Shown in pieces: positions 36,301 to 45,400 of a DNA stretch of 64,000 nt. The DNA comes from Stichopus chloronotus (Eukaryota > Echinodermata > Holothuroidea > Aspidochirotida > Stichopodidae). The stretch spans positions 11,424,705 to 11,488,704 of the forward strand of contig CM037846.1 of NCBI GenBank assembly GCA_021234535.1, given 5' to 3'. Each line of letters starts with the position of its first letter. Position 1 is the stretch's first letter. The translations under genes were made by a program, and so were the position numbers. Under the pieces are notes generated by a model. The model was not told the DNA's origin. It did not search any database and saw only the letters and a program-made list of their open reading frames with translations.

Positions 36301-39300
36301 GATATCATATTTACAACATTTTCACAAAATTCACAAATTGGCCAACATTTTCACAATTTGACAAAAAGTTTTCCTTCTTGAGATAAAGTGTTAACAAGGT
36401 TTTCACATTTTGACCCTTCTTGCCCTCAATTGACCTTTGACCTCCACAAAAATCAGTACAGATCTTGTACCTAACGTGGTACACCTACTGTACATACCAC
36501 AGATTTGTGCAAGCTTCCCTTCTTGAGATATTGCGTTTACAAGGTTTTCACAATCTGACAGCTGTTGACCCTAAATGACCTTCGACCTCCACCTAAAACA
36601 ATAGGGCTCATGTACTTAATGTGGTACACATGTACTAAATATGACACCTATCCAAGCTTCCTTCATTGAGATATTGTGTTTACAAAGTTTTCACAATTTG
36701 ACCGCAGTTGACCTCAAATGACCTTTGACCTCCACCAACATCCAAACATCCAACAAACCAAAAACCACTACCACTGCTGCAAGATTTCAATGCTCTACGA
36801 TATGTTACACATGTCATGTAAACCAAACTATAAATACGTACATTTCTTAAAAACAAAAATGCACATAAAAGTCTCGTGAATAAAAATGAACATTTTGTAA
36901 AACCGTGCAATAATTTACATACATCCTAATGTATTAAGGTATATAGGCTAGCTGACAGTCTGAGGTTAACCCCCTTTGCAGGGACAAATTTTCATCGTCG
37001 AATGGAACAGCGTCACTTTTACAAATTGCGGACATAAGTAACTACAAACATTTAAATGATATTTTATGGTTTACCAAGCCTGGTGGTTTAAAAACTTTAA
37101 ATTTAAAGTTTGAATGTGTGGAAAGATGGATAAGTTGTGGATACTCATAGTGCTGGCCCCAAGAAATGGGTGAAATTATCAGTAGTCAGCATCAGACTGA
37201 TTATGAAATAAACCGATTGCTAATCAGCATTATCTGGTGATTGGTCAAACACTAATTTGACAGTTTTCAAAACTATTAGATGTGAAACTTGACCAATTAT
37301 GCTGATTGCAAGTATTGCCATGAGTTTATACCCTTCAAAATCCTCACTTGTAAACTTATTTATATCAACTCAATAAGCCCCTTTAAGTTGACACTCTGCT
37401 CACCCTCTGTTTAGCTTCTGACTCCTGAAAGTGGGTTAACAGCTCCATCAGACTTTTTCCTTCAAGTTTTAAGTCCTGGATGGTTTGATAATTCTGTCTT
37501 ATCTCTTGTTGGGCCTCCTCAAGGGCACACTGAAGTTCAAAGATGGTACTCTTGTCTTGACGAGACTCACAGTGGGCTTCCTCCAGTGCTTTAGCCAATG
37601 CACGGTTGTTTGCCCTTAGACTTAACTTTAGAAGTGTGGACGCGTTTGTAACTATGGGTCAAATATGAAGACCAAAGCAAGTAATTAACATTAGAACATT
37701 GACAACTTGTACATCGTTAAAGGTCGTATGACATACATGTATGACAATGACAGTTTGGAGTATCATGGAAAATGTTACACATAGTCGCAGAGTCCATCAA
37801 AATCCATTACAGATTGACAATATTTACAGTCAAATTAGTGTCTCGCAGCTCCATCATGAATAAACATTGGGCTAAGCATGCAAATTTGTGATGTCAAGAG
37901 ATCATGGACTCCTATGATATGTTTTATGTTAATCCTTTGAACATTTTATTAATCTTTATTTTGAGGTGACTTCAGAAATTTTATGCCCAGCTGGTTTTCT
38001 TCTTCTACAAAAATATCAATATCACTTACCAAATGTGAAACTGTGTAATTAAGAGGCAATATATGTAGGCTTAACAAAAGAAATAGTGACTCTGGGCAAC
38101 ACTTCACATCATCTGTTTTTCCTTTTTGTCAAACTTTGAGTTGTATCTCAGAAACACTAAACAGTAATAGATAAAAACAATATTTGCAACTGATTTTCAC
38201 TCAGGGTTGTACTGTACTTTGCAACTTCTGAATGAAGCCTGCTCTTTTCTAGATGCATGTCACACTTTAAGAATTAAGAAGGGGCTACATTATCTGTAGT
38301 CTACACACACAAATCTACATGCACTGCACAGTATATGCAATCAAGCTTAATCTCTCCCCTCTAAAGAAATGGATCTTAAGTGAGATTAGAACATCTACAA
38401 CTTAGGAAACGCATTTATTTAAATTTCAGTTAATTTATCATCTTATTTTATTGGTACAGTATCTCTGAAGATGAATTTTATTGTAACAGATAAGTACACA
38501 CAGTATCTCAGTTTAATTAGAGCATTACTGTATTTGGGATGTGGTAAATTGAAGGGGTAGGGAGGGGATGCGGAGGGAGTATATCTTACTATTTGCTCTT
38601 CTTGATCGATTGAGGTCTGCTCTCTTCTGCCTCTTTTCTCTCATTCTCTCTTGTATATCTCTCATGACAACATCATTTTCATCGTATGCCACAGGAGGAA
38701 TCCTGTGTCTGCTAACCTTTGTGGGACCTTGGTTGGTCTTCGTTAATGGAGTGTCCACCTCCATCTGCATGACAAGGATGGGAAAAAAATAGAGAGTAAC
38801 GAAGTAAAAAAAAGAAATTTTCAAACCGCAAGATTTAGCACCAACATTCTTTGATGTATGTGGTAGATTGAAAACCATAAAAGGTCACTACTCCACAGGG
38901 TAGGTGACTGCACACTAAATTATGAAAGGAAAGTGTCTGTGCAGATACTCAGTAATGAAATCTGACACACATCATATGGTTTGCAACTTTATTCATAATT
39001 TGATTAACAAGTTCTGAGGCTTTGAGATCCCTTATGCCTACCTTCCTACAGGTATACATATGGGAACACTCAAGGGAAGGGATGTAATACATGTAGGCCT
39101 TTGTGAACTAGAATAGTCTGCATCTGCATCAACGTGCATGTTGCTACACAAAGTGGTTGACTTGAGCTATGACGGAAGGCCGCGGAAGTTCCAGTTTTAC
39201 GTAAGCCTATGAACAAACTACTGTGGTCCCTCAAAAATATCCAGGAACATGAAACAACTGAAAACTGTATAGTACAGTATATCCTGGGTGCACAGTAATG

Positions 39301-42134
39301 AGGCAAGGGAAGTACCATTTCCTGGAATCACTTGACAAAACGTCCCCCTGGCAAAATGCTCTGGACATGAGGATCATCAAAGGTCACGGTACACATCAGT
39401 AGCTTGGGCGTCAGTCGCGGGAATGGTGGCCATGTACAGTATTTTCACTTTCTGGAGGGCGCACTTACACATTTGTCCCCCTCCCCACTAGTTTGTGACC
39501 TGAAATTCCGAAACTAAAAAAAATAATGTTCTAACAAAACTATTTTTAATGAAAGTGTAAATTCTCAAACCTGTGTTCCAAAAAATACAGGAAAAACTGA
39601 GCTAAACTTTACATTGTTAGAGAGATTTGAAAAGGCCATTTCTGCAATCTGAGAGGCATTTTTATCCACAAATTTTCTCTGGACCCTCACTGGTAACTAA
39701 GCCCGAAGGGATGGGGGTAGGGGTAGGGTATTTGGGGGCTCAGACACCTATGAAAAATTGGGGAAAAAGGTATCATCTAAACTAATCTGACATATATTAC
39801 CATTTTCTATAAATTTATTTTTCTCTAATAGACAAATTTCAAACAAAGGGTCCCTATTTCAAGACTGGATATGCAGAGCTACAGTATGAGCACACAAGAA
39901 GTGCCTTCTGGCCATCTGGCAGATTTGTAAAGCCAAAAGTTTTATTTTATGTTCCACACCAAACGACAGTGGTGCTGCAGTTAGCATACTGTAGATAGGT
40001 TAATCCTCCTGGCAATGGCATTCAGTGTGACCACTCAACCTTCTGGCCGTTCCCTGTAGCAACGTTCTGTATAAATGGAGTCAGTGCTGTTTTCCTCCCT
40101 CTGGCTTTGCCTGGCCATGGCACATGTCTCCACACCCCTTTCCTTCAACCTCCAAGAGAAGCTACATAGCTCCCAAGTTCCAAGAGGCTAGATGCAGGTC
40201 CACCCTTGACCTGTGCGTTGGTGGATCACCGGCCTGGGGGTGGGGTATAAGGGGCGGGTTGTCCCCCTCCACTTTTCGAAAATTTTTGAATTTTAGAAGT
40301 GTCTAAACGTAATTTGGTGGCACTTTTTTAAGCAAATCAGTCAACACAATTTCCTTGGGTCGCAGCCAAAAATATCTATACTGATACTCACCAATTCGCA
40401 AAATTTAAACTTCTCCAACTGATAATTATCATCGGTTATTGTACTTCAACAGTAATTTCTGGTACGTTACATGCTATGCAACAACAAACGTAGCACTTGA
40501 TGCATGTACCGCGGCGCAATCAGTGAATGTAGGCCTACCATGAAATAGTTGAGCTTGTGTGTAGAGTTGAAAGTTTACGGTTAAGTTTACAGTGCTTGAT
40601 ATTTGTGCGTGGCACTCCCAAGACTGGGGAGATTTGAAATGTGGGTTTTTCAGAGGGCTGGGTGGGTCAGCAGGTTTGGGTGTTCAAATGCGAGTCACTT
40701 GGGAGGTATGAAGCTAGGTTACTTAGGTCAGAATCAGATGCCTACTTTCATTTTCTCAATCAAATTGATGCTAAAGGTCAGCAAATTGTCTAGTTTTTCT
40801 CCCCCTCTCCCCAGAGCTGTTTGGGTACAAAATGGTCATGTATGCTAGCTGTGGTGGGTTTGCATCTCTATTTCTAGCGTTTTGGTCATATGATACTGCA
40901 CTGTAGACATTGTATTGTTGGATGTTAGTAGAACAAGAGGTCATCAGCTTAAATTCCAGAAGCACCACTGTAGACTTGATATTAGAAAGTATTCTTTTAG
41001 TCAGTGTATTATCACTGAATATGGAACAATCGGCCACCGGAGGCTGTCACTGTTACAACAGTCATGGAGTCAAAAACAGTATCGATCCTATTTTCCTGAA
41101 CAGGAGGGGGCTCTACATAATCCAGAGATGGCTCTCCTCCCAGTTCTTATGACCCCATGGACATCTAATGCTAGTGGGCTCTGGTAAATCGGTATATCTT
41201 CCTAAGTTCTAGGGATCTGACCTGCTACATGATGGGCATCAATCAGTTCCAAAACAAATCTCACTTTTACCCTACAGTCACTATGCCTAGTGGAAGCTGA
41301 TGCCCCTGGACCAGGTGTAATTCAGGACTATACTTAATCAGTAAATGACTTTGACTTTAGGCCTGCATGGTAACATGACATAACAAGTTTAAGGGGAAAG
41401 GAGGGCCAAATGCCCCATAAAATGCCATAAGGAAACAGGCCCAAATTAAAAATAAGAAGCAAACCCAACCCACCAAGGTTTAATTAAATTCTATCAGAAT
41501 CTGAGACAAACTTTTCGATGTTGACCTTGAAACAATGTATAGGCCTAGAGCTGGGGATGACAACCCACTCGGGGAGACTACTGTATTCCATTCAGCCACT
41601 AACAACTCTATGGGAAAAGCTAAATTTCCTAACATCGAGTCTACATTTGACCAGCTTTTTACTACTGGCCTATTACTGTGGTAACAACCCTGGGATTGGG
41701 AATTTGTACAAATCTTGAAAAAGCCACAATTTCTCTGGGCATTTACTACTAGTATTCACCAGTCCCAGAGAGGAATTTGAAAATGGCATGGCTACTAATA
41801 CTTAATAGTACTTATTTAGAATTATACACTCGGCTAAGCCTAACGCTACGTTAGTAAAGCGTATAATTGTAAATGTAACTTGTAAGCATAAGCTAGCCTA
41901 TACCTAGGCTAGTGGTACTGGTAGGGCATATTGTCTAACACAAATTTAGTTCAGGTCGCCTGAGTAACACAACAGTAACTAGCCTAATTTATTAGGGCTA
42001 GGCCTAGGCCGATAGAATGTTATCTACGATTGTTCCTATTCATTCGTAACATACAAATTACACAACTACAGGGAAAGCAAAAGTGAACAATCACTCACTT
42101 TCCCATCTGAAGAATGAGGGAAATTTTCTGACAT
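30242..42134 (-). CDS. SGO1: Shugoshin (SGO1-like), seven exons, 1199 aa
   Basis: Centromere protein that protects cohesin by recruiting PP2A-B56 and reads Bub1-phosphorylated H2A. Exons in transcript order: 42134-42099, 38764-38590, 37651-37404, 35197-34986, 34238-34099, 33598-30925, 30356-30242. All junctions are AG/GT, phases fit, and the total is 3600 nt. Residues 13-153 include RMREKRQKR, then ITNASTLLKLSLRANNRALA and a long coiled coil, matching the human SGO1 segment with ITNTSTLL and an NN pair; human N61 in this region is needed for PP2A binding. The C-terminal basic box at about 1141-1172 reads NLKEPSLG then KKLRRGDPFTD, the diagnostic SGO motif. The middle is long, acidic/lysine-rich and disordered, with two KEN boxes (369-371, 397-399) and a short TDK repeat (about 402-422). 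It is longer than human SGO1 and closer in size to SGO2-type proteins, so 1 versus 2 orthology is open. Confidence 0.9.
30610..30750. repeat. Degenerate short tandem repeat (GATGCACTT / TTGAAC units)
   Basis: Repeated GATGCACT and TTGAACAGTGATG motifs in the intron between shugoshin exons 6 and 7. The period is irregular. Confidence 0.5.
30925..33598 (-). CDS. SGO1: Shugoshin exon 6: long disordered middle and start of the SGO box
   Basis: 2674 nt (about 891 codons) uninterrupted, acceptor actgcag and donor GGAAA|gtgagt. Highly charged Lys/Glu/Asp/Ser sequence with two KEN motifs, TDK repeats and many basic clusters such as KKLGIKKKISKGGK. It ends in RRPSRQARTK and NLKEPSLG, the first half of the C-terminal box. 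If the donor is ignored the frame reads TGA at once, so splicing is required to complete the box. Confidence 0.92.
34099..34238 (-). CDS. SGO1: Shugoshin exon 5
   Basis: 140 nt, acceptor tttcag and donor AAA|gtaagg. It encodes ANIYYKPGYPSNFRDQ followed by an acidic Asp/Ser/Asn stretch. No known domain; included because phase and splice sites fit exactly. Confidence 0.75.
34986..35197 (-). CDS. SGO1: Shugoshin exon 4
   Basis: 212 nt, acceptor caatcag and donor CAG|gtgatt. It begins KRIYEVKKLLNEVTGKYL, the end of the helical region, then becomes Ser-rich and probably disordered. Phase 0 in, 2 nt out, matching its neighbours. Confidence 0.8.
36185..36735 (+). repeat. About 145-bp minisatellite array 1 (4 diverged units)
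   Basis: Units share CTTCTTGAGATATTG, GTTTACAAGGTTTTCACA and TGACCTTTGACCTCCACC blocks with the arrays at 53.9-55.2, 59.8-60.6 and 62.6-63.3 kb. Exact DR1 motifs (TGACCTTTGACCT) occur at 36431 and 36719. It lies in the shugoshin intron 35198-37403. No subterminal inverted repeat was recognised, so the copy may be truncated. Confidence 0.8.
37404..37651 (-). CDS. SGO1: Shugoshin exon 3: PP2A-binding coiled coil
   Basis: 248 nt, acceptor cccatag and donor AGG|gtgagc. It encodes TNASTLLKLSLRANNRALAK and then heptad-rich Glu/Gln/Leu sequence (KALEEAHCESRQ, QEIRQNYQTIQDL). The ANN pair aligns with the conserved Asn residues of the vertebrate domain. Confidence 0.93.
38590..38764 (-). CDS. SGO1: Shugoshin exon 2
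   Basis: 175 nt, acceptor tcatgcag and donor A|gtaaga. It encodes MEVDTPLTKTNQ followed by the basic segment RDIQERMREKRQKRADLNRS, which corresponds to the KRMKEKRNK region just before the coiled coil in vertebrate SGO1. Confidence 0.85.
40205..40300 (+). repeat. Dispersed GC-rich repeat family E, copy 2
   Basis: Matches the reverse complement of 19485-19585 through CACCGGCCTGGGGG, the following G-rich stretch, CCCCCTCCACTTTT and GAAAATTTTTG. Confidence 0.6.
40915..41110 (+). mobile_element. LINE relic: C-terminal end of a reverse-transcriptase ORF
   Basis: Encodes TRGHQLKFQKHHCRLDIRKY then FSQCIITE, the conserved end of CR1/Jockey-group ORF2 proteins. After a one-base frame change it continues as WNNRPPEAVTVTTV, as expected for the same proteins. 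The frame break marks it as dead. It lies in the shugoshin intron 1, antisense to that gene. Confidence 0.75.
42099..42134 (-). CDS. SGO1: Shugoshin exon 1 (start)
   Basis: 36 nt, encoding MSENFPHSSDGK, with a strong donor AAA|gtgagt and phase 0. It is the nearest ATG to the divergent promoter. Exon 2 begins with its own ATG right at the acceptor, so an alternative start there is possible. Confidence 0.65.
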
Positions 42135-42426
42135 CGTCCAAAATAACTAGGTCTAAAGTTAGTCCAAGGCTTGTTCGTATCTTCGTTCTATAGTAATACT
42201 GTACGTAGACGACTTTTATTCAAAGTGGAACTTTAAATTGTAGAACCAACTGTGATTGGTTGACATTGGAGGAGTAATGCATACTCATACATGACGTCAC
42301 TCTAAGTTTCTGCCATTTTGACAGTGCCTGGCAACGTAAAGCGAGGCTGATGGACGGACATTCCCTTCTTTTTCTTGTGTACATGAAATTGACGGGAGAA
42401 GAACATATGCTAAATAATCTGTTGAC
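42135..42426. promoter_or_regulatory. Divergent (bidirectional) promoter
   Basis: 292 bp between the start codons of shugoshin (- strand) and the unknown + strand gene. It contains ATTGG (inverted CCAAT) at 42255 and 42265 and a perfect palindromic CRE, TGACGTCA, at 42292-42299. No TATA box is evident. CCAAT boxes plus a CRE are common in bidirectional housekeeping and cell-cycle promoters; actual start sites cannot be read from sequence. Confidence 0.7.
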
Positions 42427-42470
42427 ATGGAAGAAAAAATAAAAATTACTCGCTTAGTGAGGAAGAGATT
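42427..42470 (+). CDS. Uncharacterised gene, exon 1 (start)
   Basis: 44 nt from the first ATG of the transcript side of the promoter to the strong donor ATT|gtaagt. It encodes MEEKIKITRLVRKR and 2 nt of the next codon. Confidence 0.7.
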
Positions 42471-45400
42471 GTAAGTATTCGTAACATAATCGCGTGAATA
42501 CGATTTTCGTCACCTTTACTGTATCTTGTACCATCGTGGAACTATGTCCAGTCTATAGAACTAAATAGGCTACAACCGTTTTGCTAACAACAGTACACAT
42601 GACTAACAACATCTTACCACTACCATATAGCCTGACGATATAGCCAGGAGATAATGTTACACTACAACTTAACTAGACCAAGCCTTTGTTCATGCACTTC
42701 GCTTCAGCTCTGCCTTGAACTGCAAGCAACTGCAATGCTATTATTATAATAGCTGCTAGGCTTTATCCCAGTAATGTCACTTGGATAAAGTCAATCATCC
42801 AAATGTTGTTTTTGCCTTGGTCAGTCAAATGAGCAATGTCATATTATTTATGTGTGATTGTGTATCTATCTACTGTTATTAGGCCTAACCAGGCCCCTAA
42901 GGCCAAGAGAATGAAAGTTGATCTTGATCGATGTCCACACAAATCACCCAAAGGGTTGTTGACGTGTGGTCCTTCTTCGTCCGGATTACATTTGTTTGTT
43001 CAGGAGCTGCTTGAAGGAAAGCACACTAGGTGCGGATTTTAACTCCGGTGGAAGATGATTCCACAAGGGGATGGTGCGTGGATAGAGCGAATACCTATAA
43101 CAGTCCTTATTTGCTGACGGAATAATATAGTTCACAGCATGGGTGTACCTGGTATGGAGTGTTTTACTTTTAGCTAAAAGATAAGAAACGTTACTTGGTA
43201 TGGATCCATGACTTTCCTTGAACAAAGTAATAAGTCTGACTTTAGTCCGGCGCAATTCAAGACTATCCCAATTTAGATCCTTCAGTATGCTTTTTACACT
43301 GCTGGTGCGCCGGTAATCATTTTTAACGAATCTCGCTGCACGATGTTGCACCTTTTCAATGGATACAATATGGGTAGAGCGGTAAGGATCCCAGATGGAA
43401 CTGGCATATTCTAGTTTTGGCCTGACAAGAGATTTGCATGCTGTTTCCTTAATAGAAGGAGAACAATTCCATAAGTTCCTTTTCAATAATCCAAGGACTT
43501 TATTAGCACTGTTAACAGTCTGAGATATATGTTTAGCCCAAGAAAGGTCATTTGACAACTCAACACCAAGATAGGGGTGGTGTTTGACTTCTTGAAGCGG
43601 AGAGTCACCCAAAAAGTAGTTTTGACAGATTGGCCTCCTCTTATGAGTCATCCGCGTAATAAAACATTTGGATGCATTGAATTTCATCTGCCAGAGAGAT
43701 TCCCAATCACAAAGTGCCGTAATGTCATCTTGGAGTCTAGTGCAGTCATTAGGAGAATCAATCTGACAATAAACTATTAAGTCATCCACAAACAGACGTA
43801 CATTTGAAGAGACACAATCCGGAAGATCATTTATATACACGAGGAACAAAAGGGGGCCAAGGACAGTGCCTTGTGGAACCCCAGACATTACAGCAGAACT
43901 TGAGGATATTTCACCATCAATTATGACCCTTTGTGTTCTATTAGTCAAAAAGCTTTCAATCCACTTGTTAACATTTGTCCTAATACCTATGTGGTCGAGC
44001 TTTAACAACAAGCGGCGATGAGGGACATCAAATGCCTTACTAAAGTCCATAATACACAAATCAGCTTGCCCACGGCGATCTAAAATTTGAGCCAGGTCAT
44101 CTATAAGACCGGATAATTGAGTTTCACAAGATCTACCGCGTCTAAATCCATGCTGTCTATCACTTAAAATGAAGTTTTTGTCACAGTGAGCCATGATGTT
44201 ACTAGCAATGATGTGCTCAAGCTGTTTGCATACTATGCTTGTCAGGGAAACGGGACGGTAGTTAGAAGGCAGGGATCGATCTCCTTTTTTGAAAATAGGC
44301 AACACATTAGCAATATGCCAATCCTGGGGGATGGTGCCAGTGGAGATAGATTTCTGGAAGATCTTATGCAGGATAGGTGCAATAACAGAGGCACAGTTCT
44401 TCAAGATCCTGGCTGGGATACTATCAGGGCCTGTAGCTTTGTTGACTTGGAGTTCTTTCAGAAGCTTCTCGATACCATGGGTGGTTACAACAATGTCAGG
44501 CATGCTTACAAATGGACTACCATTTAGGGCTGGAACATTCTGTAAATTTTCTTTTGTAAATACTGAGCAGAACTGGGCATTAAGGATTTCAGCTTTCTCT
44601 TTGGCACTGGATGTGAGACGACCAGTATGCTGGAGGGGGCTAACACCAAAAACCTCTCGTCGTATAGATTTAATAGTTAAAGTTAAAGATTTGCAACCGA
44701 AAAAAATGGAAAACAGATGCAGCTTTTTGTCATTCATTGTATTTCAACGCATGTTGTTGTGAACTGATATATTGAACAAAGACAGGATTTTGGATCAGAG
44801 GAGGACGTTTCAGGTTCACACAAAACATGAAAATGGAGAAATAGGTTTTCACTACACACAATCAAATGTTTTTGTAAAATGTTGTGTAGGCAAGTATATG
44901 ATTATGAACTTGGATTTATTTGGTGCATGAATCAGTATCCGTTGTCAGACAATGAAGACAAATTTTTGAGGAACAATGAGCATTTGGAGTAGTAATTGCA
45001 GAACACCCCGTATGCCAAAGCAGTGCCAGGAAAATGGCAGGCTACACAGTGATGCTATTGACTCACTGCACATAATCTATTGCCTTGACATCAGAAATAA
45101 TTCCAAGGTCAAATTGAAAATCAGTGGAAATACCTGTAATGTTAAGTAGGTATACGTCCTCTTGAGAGAGATTAATTGTAAGTCAAAAAAGAAGTCTTTT
45201 GTACTAGCTGTTACCAATTCATAAAATAAGGCTACAAGGATATGTAGTCAATTCAAAAAGTAATTCTAAGTCCATTAAAGAAAACAACAATATTGAACTA
45301 CCCATGAAAAGGCTATGAAGATATGCAGCACAAATCAGAATACCCCCTTAAAGAGACTACAAGGATACGGAGTCATATCATATTAATACGCAGTCATCAT

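Larger units (their letters stand above)
38765..42098. other. Shugoshin intron 1
   Basis: A 3.3-kb intron with a family E repeat copy and a LINE relic. I see no further coding signal in the rest. Confidence 0.6.

Noticed and set aside
42836..43042. 68-codon frame starting MSYYLCVIVY
   Set aside because: Its start is intronic, upstream of the exon-2 acceptor, and its end runs into the LINE.
44186..44762. + strand frames of 113 and 157 codons
   Set aside because: Antisense shadows of the LINE reverse-transcriptase frame.
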